Shown here: positions 43,653 to 57,022 of the stretch, piece after piece
Layout: each line of letters starts with the position of its first letter
Numbering within the stretch: the stretch's first letter is position 1
Origin: Flammula alnicola
Lineage: Eukaryota; Basidiomycota; Agaricomycetes; Agaricales; Strophariaceae
Reading direction: 5' to 3'
Length of the DNA stretch: 64,000 nucleotides
Assembly (NCBI GenBank): GCA_015499995.1
Contig: JADNRV010000003.1
Location: 496,001 to 560,000, forward strand
Program-made: the position numbers and the translations under genes
Notes under the pieces: generated by a model
Seen by the model: only the letters and a program-made list of their open reading frames with translations
What the model was told of the DNA's origin: nothing
Databases searched by the model: none

Positions 43653-46052
43653 TCACTTCTCCTCTTGTTTCAAATACTGATTAAGCAATGCTTTGAAGAA
43701 CTGGTCCATGAAGCGCGCATTCTTAGCGTAGATGTTAGATTCCGGATTGTAGAGTCGACAGTTGTCGAAAATCAACTGAACATCGTCCACGAAGCTATCG
43801 AAGGTCTTATATTGATTTGTTGAGATTTTGTGCTCCACAGTGGACAAATCTGAGGATGTAATAATAAGAATAATCCACGGTCGCTCGAAGTGTACGCACC
43901 CATTGGATGTTTAATAATATCTAAGTAGTCTGCAGCATCTGCAGGGTCTACGGGGTCTTTGAAAGGCCATGCCTTTGGTTCGGCTTTTAACTCTGTTAAG
44001 AGCTTCTCCATGAGAGCCTTTACGCTGTTCTTCACAGGCGAACGGGAGATGCTGTGTCCGAGAGTCAATAAGATAAGAACCCGAAGAAAGAATAGTAACA
44101 CGCTTACACAGCTGCCATTTCCGGAGTCCAACCGGTCTCCTCTGAAGACAAATTGTAAATATCTGCAGGATATAATTGTCCAAAGAGCCACTTACTCAGT
44201 CCAGGAACATCTTTGGGATCGACCGTTACACCAGGAGGAGTACCTGGTTGAAACTGCGGCAGACCGGGGTGAATGATATGCGATTTCGACATCTGGCGAA
44301 TTTTCGTCATGATCGCCTCCTGTTGCTTCTTGAACGTGCTGGGCTTGTCTAGGTAATCGATCTTGGGCAACATGGTACATTGCATGATTGTTCCACCCTC
44401 GTAATCTTTGATGTATCCAGCCCAAACGGATCGGTCAAGCGAGATATCTTTGGAAAACCCTTGCTTCTCGAAGTATCCAACTGCATAGTTGTCGGCGTAT
44501 GTCAGAAAGTGCATCATGTCGGGATAAGTTTTCCGGATGTGGGCTTTGAAATGGTCCATCAGCAGTCCGCCGTAGCCCTAAAAATGTCGGTCAACTGTAA
44601 ATTCAAACGCTATATATGGGGTCGAATTACTTTTTCTTGGTCAGCCGAGTTTGTCGCGAAGAACACAATCTCGGCGAACCCTCGATGAGGAAATGGACGA
44701 TAGCAGATGCCACCGACGACTTTATAACCCCGTTTGATAATAGCAAGAGATTTTGAGTTGCTGTCATATACCAGGCGAGCAATGTATTCCCGAGGCATTT
44801 TGGGAAGTTGCTTTTGGAAAAGGGTTTTCAAACCGGTCAGAATTATCAGCGAACGAGCCAATTTATCATTCTCCACCGCGGTGATCTGTATGACACCTTT
44901 CCGTAGTTCGACTGCTGAAGGCTTCTCGGTTCTTACTGGCGGCTGAAGGACGCGGTATGATCAGTAAACATGGCCTTTATCCAGCTTTTAAACGTACAGC
45001 AGCTGAGGAGCGTCCTATGGCATCCATTGGTACACCAGCAGTCAGCCGGTTGAGCTGGCCTTCATCCATCCTATCTTCAAGTTTGACACGTCCTTCGTGT
45101 CCGTTGATACCGTTTACGCGACCGTTAGTCGAAGGTGCTGTAGGAACTGGTCGATCGCCGGTGGAAGAAGCATCCGCTTTGCCACTCTTGCCACTTTGAA
45201 CACTATGCGATTTCTTTGACTTCTTGCCCGGCGCCTGTTTGCCACTCCTCTTTCCAGGTACCGAACGAGAACCCATGGAGATCCGAGCTGCCAAAGGTCT
45301 GTCTTCTTCATCATCATCATCGTCGTCAATTTCTTCAGCGTCACTTAGAGACGAGGACGAGACGCGTCGTTTCTTATTAGGTTTTGGTGGTATTTCACTT
45401 AGCACAGATGAAGCTGGGGATTGAGGTGGATTGCTTGAAACGCGCTGGTCTTTTTTGAGGAATGAGTGAAAATGAACAAATCGCTCTGACTTGACTGACC
45501 AGGTGAAGAATTGACGTTTACAAGGCTGACGTTAGATACGGGGTGCCCCATTTGCTTTCGCAAGGATAAGATATCTTCGTCTGTATATTCGAAATCTAGC
45601 AGGCGCCCAGAATCCTATTCTTGCATTCAGTCATGGACATAAGGTAACGGAGTTAGGATAATTCATACATATATCTGTCAATTGTCTTCTGCAGTGAAGA
45701 TGGTACTAACCTGTAGAAGCTCGTCGAGTCGGACAGCAACACGACCTCTACGAGCAAATTCTACCGCTCCGAGCACTGATTCATCTGCGTTGTGTTCCTT
45801 CACGCCATGACCACAGGCACATTTCTCTAGATAAGAAGAGACCACTTCATCGTCGTCGTCTGACCCATATTGTCCGAGGTCACCCAAACTTGAATCGCTA
45901 TGTCCGTCGAGAACGACATCGACTTTGGGTGGGGGATGAATTCCAGGACAGTTAGAACACTTGGAACAGGGAGAATGCCGGGCTATCTTCAAGGATAAAA
46001 GGGGAGACTCGAGCTTCTCAAACGACTGAGAGTAAGGGTATGCTACCTTCAT
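43653..46052 (-). CDS. GCN5: GCN5 histone acetyltransferase (SAGA/ADA catalytic subunit)
   Basis: Acetylates histone H3 tails in the nucleus within SAGA/ADA. Exons 46052-45711, 45614-45500, 45449-44998, 44942-44631, 44577-44196, 44141-44108, 44051-43900 and 43849-43653 give 661 residues. N-terminus: Cys clusters ([22 protein letters not shown]) and a Lys/Ser-rich disordered part. GNAT domain: [33 protein letters not shown], then [14 protein letters not shown] (acetyl-CoA loop) and [18 protein letters not shown]. The C-terminal bromodomain includes [19 protein letters not shown] and [15 protein letters not shown] 54-nt intron (44195-44142) is a multiple of three with no stop, so its retention would add 18 residues before ETGWTPEM. 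Confidence 0.94.
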
Positions 46053-46227
46053 GGGTGGATGTTGATGTTAGATGAAAAGCATCGCGGTAATTGATGGTCA
46101 TTAATAAATCCGACACGTGACTGGCATTGTGGCATGCACATTCAAATTGCACTGGCAGCCCTCATGATCACAGTGCACTGATTACATGTAATTCTCATCC
46201 AATTCTCATCCTCCATGGCTCCATAAC

Positions 46228-48734
46228 ATGTACTCTCAGAATACCATAATGCCGGCTTGGTTCTGGCTTTATTCGCTCCTTGCCCCTGTCTCTGCTCAAT
46301 GGATCGACTACCCTGACACCGGCTTCGCATTATACCCTTCCGTCTGGCTTTGTCGCGGCCTGCGGATGCACTCCTTCCAGCACGGATTATCCTACACCGC
46401 CATTTGTCAGAAATGTGAGAAAAACCTGGAGATCAAATCCTGTGCCGTACCTTTTGCCACCTGTCAGACATACTGATGGGAGCTTCCCCCAACAGTCCAA
46501 TCTGGCTAATATCAGCATGTCACCAGGTCGATCTGGCGACGACATGTCCCAACAAGCTGTGGACAGCTGGAAGCCCAGCTCAGGGAAATTGCCTGTAATA
46601 GCGGCAATTCTGAATATTTCTTCCTGCTCATTTCTGCTATTGTGGTTCTATTTCATGCTTAATTCATATGTAGCACATAGAGGAAGATAATATATAGCAT
46701 ATATTCATGAAACCGGTAATAGAAAACGCAGTATAATACAAAACTACAACGACGATACAGACACAACACGGACCTCATAGCATGCCCATAGATCATCCAT
46801 TACCGTCTGTTGTCAATGACACATCCAGGTCGACATCGTCCGAAATGCGGAGCACATTTAGGAGGAGCCAGTTCTTGCTTGGGTTATGGGCGCTGCTGCT
46901 TAAGCCAAACCGCGAAAGGGCCACGTCGGCGGGGTATCTTGGGTTCATTTGGATGGGGTTCAGGAAGGCGCGGACCCGTCATCGTGGAATAACAATTGAT
47001 GTGGGATGGAGAGGCATGGCGAGGCGAGGCGCCGCCTTCAGTGGACGGATGTGGGTGCACGAAGAGGGGTGGAGGAATGTGATGAGGAGCTGAAGCAGCT
47101 GTTTACGTGTGGTCTGCCACTGCTGCCTGAAAAGTGAAACTATAATCAAAAAGTAAAGGTCAGTAAGCGGTATTGTGAACACCATTCACTGCTCAGATGC
47201 AGGAGCAGGCACTGCCTGTCGAGCCGAGTCTACAAGGTACAAAGAAACCAACTGGGGCATTGGGCGCTGCCCAACGAGAAGCGCAAGAAGGCAACAAGTT
47301 AGAAACAAGAGCGCACAAGCGCGCAGCGAGCGAACAGACACATATAGAGGGGAACAACAGGAGGGACAGTTACATGGTGGGCATGAGGTAGGACATGAAT
47401 ACCCCAAATGGTTTGATAGCAGGCAGGGGAACGGACAAGCGGGAGGCGAGGGGAGATGGTTGAGGTGAGAGAGAGACCTTCTGAGTTTGGTTGTGGTTGA
47501 AGTCGGAAATAACCAAATATGGAGCGGAGTTTAAACGACTTAACAACTTTCGAAAGTTTGTCGCACGGGCCTCTTGGCATTGAGCTCGAAATCCCTGCTT
47601 TTTTCGCACTGTGAGGGCTCCGAAATGTTCATTAGATATATCATTTACTTTTATACTACAAATTTATCTCCCTAATCTCATATTTCAACGCTTGAACAAA
47701 ATCGGCATTTTAGGTCATATCGAGGTGGAGTGGAAACCTGTGAGCCAGGTGTCGAGCCGCTGGGGCTGACGTTTACGGCCCCAGCTCCGACGTACCTGCC
47801 ATCCATGCCGGAGGGAGATTCATCAGAAACCTGTCAAGCGGAGTTTGACTCCAGATGCCATCAACGTTTTTGACAAATGGCGGTGTACTGCAGCTCTGTC
47901 GCAGATGGCGTTCGGAAGTAGCACCGCCTATGGTATGCACCATCACCTGCACGTATCCTATAGCTTGGGCGTTTTAATGATCTTGAAATGTTGTCCGGCA
48001 CCCTACAGGCCCTAGCTGTGGGAGGTGTTTCAACTTGACTTTGCTAAATCCTCTCATTGCTACGCCTCCCTTTATACCCCCAGTGGTCAAGCACATCGTT
48101 GTTAAAGTCACAGACCTTTGTCCCTTGTCACAGACTGGTTGGTGCAATGCAACAGCAGCAAAACCAAACTCGTAGGTCCTTGCCATCCTCAGTAGATTTG
48201 CCATGCACTTAGACTCCTTCACCTCTATGCTAAAAGTGCTGGTGCTTATCTGAATTTTGATCTTGCCTACCCTTCACAAGCAATTCCAAACAATTTTTTC
48301 CCGTCCGACGAGGCACTCTACGGCTACACAGTGCGCTACATATAACCTCTCTTACATTATAACCACCTAACTGCATCTCCCATTTTCTTAAAGGACTTTG
48401 GAGTCTGGAACGTCACATATGGAAGCGTCTCTTGTCTCTCCAACTGGGAAGGTTCCGACAACGCTGCGGCGCTGGGCAGTGTTAAAACATTAGGGACAAG
48501 TGCTTGCTGTCCATCGGACCCAACACCTGGAAACGTGACCAATATTTGCCCTTCCTTCTCTGATCAAAACGGTATTCCGTAAGTTCCAAAGTAGTTGTCA
48601 GACGTAAATCAAGTTGCTAACCATGCAGCGTCGGACGCAGACCGGATACCAGCACTAATTCCGCAGGCATGATCGCTCCAATATCAGCTTTCTTTTCACT
48701 GTTCATCGTGGGGCTGGCTTCCATTGTTGTCTAA
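46228..48734 (+). pseudogene. Secreted GPI-anchored expansin/GH45-like (double-psi barrel) protein, split by an inserted element
   Basis: A secreted cell-wall-active-type protein. The left part has a signal peptide (MPAWFWLYSLLAPVSAQ; ATG at 46228 or 46249), QWIDYPDTGFA, then HYTLPSGFVAACGCTPSSTD. The frame jumps by two bases near 46327-46330, as if a CA were lost. At 46393 the coding sequence stops and a 1,491-bp element follows; from 47886 the gene resumes with ALSQMAFGSSTAYG, then SCGRCFNLTLLNP, HIVVKVTDLCPLSQTGWC, AGAYLNFDLAYPSQAIP, FGVWNVTYGSVSCLSNWEG and a hydrophobic GPI-type tail (APISAFFSLFIVGLASIVV) before TAA at 48732. Joining both sides across one TA restores the local codon order DYPTAALSQ. 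GH45 activity itself is not shown: the family includes non-catalytic expansin-like members. Confidence 0.8.
46395..47885. mobile_element. 1,491-bp non-autonomous TIR element with TA target duplication
   Basis: Both ends begin with the same CACCGCCATTTGTCA read inward, and weaker similarity continues for about 45-50 bp (a shared CTGGAG, TCAAA and TCC). TA flanks the element at 46393-46394 and 47886-47887. It interrupts an exon of the expansin-like gene. Inside I see only short open frames (such as 46782-47093), with no transposase motif, so it needs an enzyme from elsewhere. TA duplication fits Tc1/mariner-type elements; the CAC start also recalls CACTA elements. Confidence 0.85.
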
Positions 48735-49072
48735 ATATTATACCCAGGGATCTGTATCTACCCTCTTACATACCCTATTCTTCCGCGAACATCTCACAGT
48801 TATACTTATGTACGTCCTGTTCCCTTCTAACATTGTCGCAATGCACGGCATGTATAGTCCTTGTGTACACTGTATGATCATTTTAAAATTTATTGCGTTT
48901 GCGATGCGAGCAGCGAGAGAGTGAAGTAATTTAAGACTTAAATATTGTATCGAGCTGAAGGAGTTGCGTTGATAAGTTTTCATGACGGCTCTTGCTGAGA
49001 TATTGGTGTCAAGCGACGCGCCTGAAATCAATGTTGGCCTTATATTCAAAAGTTTTAGATAATATTACAGCC
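48735..49072. other. Convergent 3' region
   Basis: This is 338 bp between the stop of the expansin-like gene and the stop of the cyclophilin gene. AT-rich, with no gene seen. Confidence 0.5.
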
Positions 49073-50595
49073 TTACTTCACCAGGTCATCATTAGTGAGT
49101 TGATTGTAACGCGCCTGTAGACCACCGGGAAGGAAGCGGGCGAGATATCGTGCTCCTCCAATCCAGATGAACGCGCCGACCACAACGCCAAAAATGGCGA
49201 GAATGAAGAACATATTACCAAAAGATGTTGATGGAGGAATGACATCCGTCTCTGAAGTGGAAGATACCTGGGAAGGCTCCGCAGTAACTTTAGTGGGTGG
49301 GGAGATTGTGCTAGTGATAAGCTCCTCAAGGTTTTCGGTCTTAGATACTATAGGCGTTCCAGTCAAGGCCGCATCGTCCTGTTAACAGATATATTGGCTT
49401 TGTTGATACGAGATTTTTGGGCACAAGCAGAGCATTAAAGCTCAATGTGAAGGGGTACCTCATTTCCATCAGCATCCTTAACAGGTTCCACAGGCAACTG
49501 AACACACAACACCGTTAAAATTCGCAATAATGATAAGAGATTGTAAAACTTACTTCTCCGGAATCAGCGATGATAACGTCAATGGATGGGCGGTCTCCAC
49601 TTCCTTTGGGCACCTTTTCTATGGAATAGGAAACACAATCAGTTGCTATGGGCGGCTATATCGACAAGAGCACAAACCAATTTTGGTAACAATATCCATG
49701 CCATCAAGGACTTTGCCAAAGACAACCTAAATGTGAGTTGTTAAGTACGATAAAACTACACTTTAGATTTAAAAGGCATACATGTCGCCCATCAAGCCAA
49801 CCGGTGACGACGGTGCAGATGAAGAATTGAGACCCTGGTAGTCATTTATCAGCATCAGTGGTTAATTGTGAGATAACGGTGCTTACCGTTAGTATCTTTG
49901 CCCGCGTTAGCCATAGAAAGAATGCCAGGACCGGTGTGACGGAGTTTGCTTATTGGGAGAGAGGTGAGCACTTATGAGCATTGACCAAGAGACTAGATAG
50001 CGCGTACAAGTTCTCGTCAGCGAATTTGTCTCCGTAGATGGACTTCCGAAATAGATGACGTTAGCAAACGAATTGATTTTGGTTCAGAAACATACCTTTC
50101 CGCCAGTGCCATCGCCACGGGTGAAGTCACCGCCCTGAATCCTGGTGAATTGTGTGAGTACTCCTGATACATTCAGTTGAGAAACCAATGAACTCACATG
50201 AAGTCCTTGATGACACGGTGGAACTTGGAGCCCTTGTACCCGAAGCCGAGTTCTTCGCCGTCCTTGTTCTTGCCTGTAGCAAGAGCACGGAAGTTCTCAA
50301 CGGTTTTGGGAACGGTCTATACAGGCAACTTAAAGGATGCCCTAACAAATTGCAAGCATTGCGAAACTCACTCCGCCAAAGAGACCTATGGTGACTATAA
50401 TTCAATTTAGTATGCCGTATTAATAAAATCGCTGTTCATGAAATACGCACTGCGTCCCAAATTCTCATCGCCGTGCTTGATGTCAAAGTAGACTTTGTGG
50501 GTCACCTTGGGCCCTTTTGCAGCCTCTACGGACTGGGCACAGAAGAAAGCAGCGATGGAGACGACGACGAAGGCGAGAGAGACCCTGCCAAACAT
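49073..50595 (-). CDS. Secretory-pathway cyclophilin (peptidyl-prolyl isomerase) with C-terminal membrane anchor
   Basis: A cyclophilin B-type proline isomerase for folding in the ER. The start at 50595 gives a signal peptide ([18 protein letters not shown]...SVEA), then [18 protein letters not shown]. Later exons carry [36 protein letters not shown] (catalytic Arg in FHRVI.DFM), a GKDTNGSQFF-type segment, [20 protein letters not shown] and [13 protein letters not shown]. An extra C-terminal domain follows: a Ser/Thr/Pro-rich linker, one strong membrane helix ([20 protein letters not shown]) and a short tail ending NDDLVK. Plain CypB has no such anchor, so this is a membrane-tethered form. 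Introns are numerous and short; I did not fix every boundary in the middle. Confidence 0.87.
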
Positions 50596-50932
50596 GGTGG
50601 TATAGAATAAGTAAAGAGTGTAGTGGAATATCGAGACGTGGCGACCTTTGGACCGATGCTTCCATCAGAAGTGTGGGAACAACTTATTTCCCCCTAACGG
50701 ACCACAAATTCACATCGAATACTAACTCGCTAGTTTAAATATACTTGCTGTAGCTCATGCAAGAAAAACGCTACTACGCCGAACAACGATATTGGAAATT
50801 CAAAAAGACAGAATTGACCAACCACGACATCGACTGGTGAATGTTATGATTGAATACCAAATAAAGCGATAAATAATCGTATTTCCGAGTTGCAACTGGT
50901 GAGGAGGATAAGAATTACATATGCTAAAAAGA
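50596..50932. other. Spacer between cyclophilin and DBP7
   Basis: This is 337 bp upstream of the cyclophilin start and downstream of the DBP7 stop. It should contain the cyclophilin promoter; no gene is seen. Confidence 0.5.
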
Positions 50933-53492
50933 TCATCTGCCAATCAACTTCTCCAGATCATAGCCACCAGATATCTGAAATTCTGAAGCGCCTGTGCTAG
51001 CCATAACTCCTCCTTGTTTCGTGAGACGACCTTGTGCACGCACGATGGCCTGCATACGCTTTTCAGCATCGCCACTGTGATCCCTTTCCCATTCCTTTGA
51101 GCCTTCAGGTTTATCTTTGTTGCTCGTCCGATGTGATTTGACTTTGGGAGCATTCTTCTTGGGCACTTTCGTACCTCCAGGAACTTTGACCGATTTTGGA
51201 GCTTCCCGCAAGGCGAAGGCCTTGGCCAAATGACCCATGTGGAGATTTCGGATGTGGAAAATATGCTTCTCGTTGGAAGGATGTGTGGCGTATGCCCGCA
51301 TATGGGAAAGGAAAGCTTTTCGAGCTAAAAGCGCGTCCTATATTAAGAATGTTAATTTGTGTACAAGCCGGGTCATAGACAGATCTCACCTCTTTGTTTT
51401 GTAACACCCAGCGCTCGAAGGCTAGTTGGACTTCCGTAGCACGTTCCTCATATTCTGAGCCCCTTCCTCCAAATCCTGAACGGAGAAGATCCTCGACTGA
51501 GACCCCCGTCAGAGAGACCTTCGCTTCAGCTTCGTCGCTTTGCATCTTGTCTTCCGCCCATTTGACCCAGTCCACCTCGCTTGGAGCGACAAAGCTCCAG
51601 GCTTCACCTCCTTTTCCAGCACGCGCAGTTCGTCCGACTCGATGCACATATTCTGTGACACCGCCCTCGGTAGGAAGATCGTACTGGATAACGGCGCGCA
51701 CGAAGGGTAGATCCAAACCACGAGAGGCGACTGAAGTGCAGAAAAGTATTGAAGAGGTTTCTTGGGAAGGCTTGTTTTTCCCCTGGGGACCAGCGAATCC
51801 TTTTAGAGCGGCGAGACGCGCTGAGTTGGGGAGAGATCCATGAAGTCGGTATATAGACACATCTGGTAAAAGAGCGCACGTCGATTCGACTTTCTCGAAA
51901 GGCACTTTCCTCTCTGTCGACTTGAGATCCTCTTTATCAGAGTCGCTCTCTTCCGAATCTTCATCCACCGGTTGAAGTTCTTCACTGTTCATTGAAGAAC
52001 GTGCCAAGAGGTTCCAATGGAAATCTACAGAATCTGTACAGCTGAAGAAGACGATGATCTTTGACCCTCGTCGTACCTGTGTTTGCGCAATTAATGTTCG
52101 TAGGAGCGCGACAAGGGCAACGAGTCGAAGCTTCAATGGTACTGTGATATATTTTTGAGAGAGTTGCGAGGGAGGTGTAAATGACTCGGAAGTGGAACCG
52201 GCAATTATCGATTGCTCCAAGGACACAGGCATTTCTTCGTCTTTGTCCACCTCCGTAGGTTTAATCATGAGCGGATTTTCCAAAGCCGTCCCTGCGAGCT
52301 TCTGAACGTCTTCTCGGATTGTGGCAGAACATAGGATAGTCCTCCTACGACGTTCCCAGTCCCAGCCCCCAACTTCCATGCTCTTGCCTTCTGCCATGGC
52401 CTGTTTGGCAAGTCGCCGCCGCCCGTCGAGGCCCTGGATGATACCTTTAATAGTCTCCTCGAAACCCAGTTCCATGAGTTGATCAGCTTCGTCAAGAATG
52501 AGCCAACGGCATTTTCCGACGTTGAAAGAAGAGGTATTTTGGAGGTGGTCAAGTAAACGGCCAGGAGTAGAGACAAGGATTGGAACACCTTTCCGTAACC
52601 GGGCTTTTTCGTGTGTCCGCGTAGCACCACCAACTAGTAGTCCAGAAACCAACCAGCGAGTCAATTGAGTTGATGTGTCTGGCTGGGATGTTGAGTCGTC
52701 TTCAGAGCGTAACCGCATTTTCAGGATGGCCTCGAGGACATCTGAAATTTGTTTCGCCAACTCGCGCGTCGGCGCAATGATCACAGCTAAGGTGCCTATT
52801 GACCTATCAATGTAGGATAATGAGCTAAGAGGAAGTAAATCCTGGATGATTGGCAGTAGGTACGACAAAGTCTTGCCGGACCCAGTCTGCGATTGTAAAA
52901 AAACGTCCCGAGCACATTTTTCGGCGGAAGTAGAGAGAAGTATCGGAAGAGAGGCACGCTGAATAGCGGTAGGCTTTTGGATGACCATCTTGGATGTGAG
53001 ATGGGATATAAGAAGTGGGTTGAGACCAAGCCCAGAAAATGTGGAAGAATCTAGAGGTGCATTGCTTGGGGCAGTTGCTTTAACCTCAGTCGGTTGTGCA
53101 GTGGGGATATCGACTTTGGGATTATAGGAAAAGAGTGACGATATTATTTGCGTTGGTCGTGAAGGTTGGGGTGGTTGCACTGGTCGAGAGATTTGGGGGG
53201 GTATATCTTCCGAATCTTCGACACGAACTCTTTTCCGAGGTCGATGGGAAGGCACAGATGCAGGCACGGATAAGGAGGGGCTGTGCGTTGGCTTTTCGTC
53301 AGTTCGTACTTTGCGCTTCAATGTGCGTTTCGCTTTTAATCTGTTCAGAAAAGCGAAGGTAAGGGCGAGTATGTGGACCTTATTCAACACTGTTGCGTAC
53401 CTTTCTGTCCATCGCCCGCCCTTTTTTCCAGAACCAGTTTTACTTGGAACGTAGTCGTCAGCTGCTATGTTGAGAATTAAATCATCATCCAT
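50933..53492 (-). CDS. DBP7: DBP7 (DDX31-type) DEAD-box RNA helicase
   Basis: A nucleolar ATP-dependent RNA helicase for 60S ribosome assembly. Exons 53492-53401, 53340-51390 and 51337-50933 give 815 residues. Helicase motifs in order: [20 protein letters not shown] (Q motif), [39 protein letters not shown] (DEAD), CSATIRE (SAT), [22 protein letters not shown] and [10 protein letters not shown]. The C-terminal part ([38 protein letters not shown]) and the terminal [12 protein letters not shown] segment are specific to DBP7/DDX31. The N-terminus is basic with nuclear-localisation-like runs ([11 protein letters not shown]). Confidence 0.95.
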
Positions 53493-53706
53493 TTTTTTTA
53501 CAGACTGAACGACGTTGGTCGGTCGTGCTGAAGCTATCTTTAAAATTAAAGTGTAAAGTTTCTATGTCCATAAACGGTTTTCACAAATGGATATTTACAT
53601 AATATAATTTTAGTCAGGTTATGGGTTTGTCAACCCAAAATGCGAGTCAGCTTTGGGGATTCGAGGCCACCTATTTCATTTTCTCCTTTCATTTCCTCGC
53701 TCCTGC

Positions 53707-55568
<1,862 letters not shown>

Positions 55569-55671
55569 AGTCTATGTATTTCACTTTTGTTTGGATGTAC
55601 AATTTACAGTGGCTGAAGATCAAAACTGTCTGTATCATAGTATAATACCATGAATTTTTCCATAGCAAAAT

Positions 55672-56391
55672 CTACTCAGCCTCTGCTATTCCAGCTGGGT
55701 CTACGTCTTCAGTATGGTGATGAGTCCTATGGCGAATGTGTTCATGACCGTTGGCATCGTGTGTTAGATGTTGACGGCTGATTGTTGGGGAAGGAGGCTG
55801 AGACGCTGCGGGAGAGAATACGCCTACTCCTGAGAGCTTGAAGCTATTGTCTTCTCCTACATAGAAGACTGAAGGTTGAGAAAGCTGACTGGTATCATAA
55901 GTTTCAGAGGTGGAGTCGGAGAGCGGGCTACGTAGCCGGTTGTGAAGTGCATGATCAATCAGCGATTCACGATCTGAATCGCTGTAGGCCGAGTCTGACG
56001 AGGGAGAACTCGTGCCGTTTATTTGGATGGAAGGAGGACGTTGTGGTTCTGCATGGATAGTTGACTTGTCGCTCGTTGAGGCTTTAACGTCGTCGATGAC
56101 CCCTAGTGTCCGCGCAATTCCATACGAGGCGATATCCTGGTATATAACTCAGTTAACGTAACACGTTCTCGAAGAATAGAAGGTGCGTACGAGCAATCCG
56201 AGAATGACGATAGGGAGACTGACTAGAATCGCAAGAATGCGAAACGAATAGGCGATTTTGGCCACCCATGAGTTGGGCTCATAAAACCAGAGGTATTGGA
56301 TGTAGTAAGCCCAAAGTGTCTGTGGCACTGACGAGGGCGAAATTCCAGATACACGGGAGGTGAGTTCGGATGCATAGAAGGAGATGTTCAT
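55672..56391 (-). CDS. Small fungal membrane protein of unknown function
   Basis: Two exons (56391-56191, 56136-55672) give 221 residues. The N-terminal third has a hydrophobic segment (LAILVSLPIVILGLL) and an aromatic stretch (LWAYYIQYLWFYEP), suggesting one or two membrane passes. The rest is hydrophilic and Ser/Pro/His-rich (SSPSSDSAYSDSDRES). It ends DPAGIAEAE. I do not recognise a named family; the conserved-looking N-terminus and clean intron support a real gene. It lies tail-to-tail with ESA1, 103 bp between the two stops. Confidence 0.65.
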
Positions 56392-57022
56392 CTCAGTAAT
56401 GAATTTAAGCAGCCAAGTTGTAGATGTGATCGGAGTGGGGGTATAAGAAGCAAGTCTTTGGAAAAAGAAGAGATCGTGTGCTGCCGACTTTAAGGTGTAG
56501 ACGGGTTCATTGAAACTTAAAGAATCTGGTTGAGTTCAGGAAGTTTGCTCTCGTGCCGCTGCCCGCAATTTGAATATGAATGGCGTCCTTGTGTCGATCA
56601 CGTGGTGTACTACAATCATAATGCAATGTCGACGACCTCAGACCTAAAGCTTGCGCATCGAGTCGCGTATGTATGATCGTGATTAAAAGGCCTAAGGACT
56701 GAACATGGGGTACATAATACCATCCTTCTCAGTATTTTTTTTCTGCAAGCATAAATGTTTATTTTTCTCTATGCATACAGAGTCTAGAGTTTCCGAGCCA
56801 ATTCGTAAATAGTTCCATGAGAGTAGCGATGACATGCGTCGAGCACGGGAATGAGTAGAGAAGAGGATAGAACCTAGGTATCATGTCTGTCTACGAAATA
56901 CATGCGCGAAGTGCGAGAGCAAACAAAAGGGTACAGATCCAACAACAAAACAAGCCACAGATATCTGAGATGGGATAGGTGACGCGACGATAGATGGTCA
57001 TGAGATGAAGAGATAGAAAAGA
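56392..57022. promoter_or_regulatory. Intergenic between small membrane protein and CSL gene
   Basis: This is 631 bp. It holds the upstream region of the membrane protein gene and the 3' UTR of the CSL gene. No other gene is seen. Confidence 0.5.

Noticed and set aside
46280..46690. 136-residue frame crossing the left border of the inserted element
   Set aside because: It fuses genuine expansin-like codons to element sequence after 46395; the second half is not family sequence.
46782..47093. 103-residue frame inside the TA-flanked element as a possible transposase
   Set aside because: Too short, no DDE/D or DNA-binding motif; the element is treated as non-autonomous.
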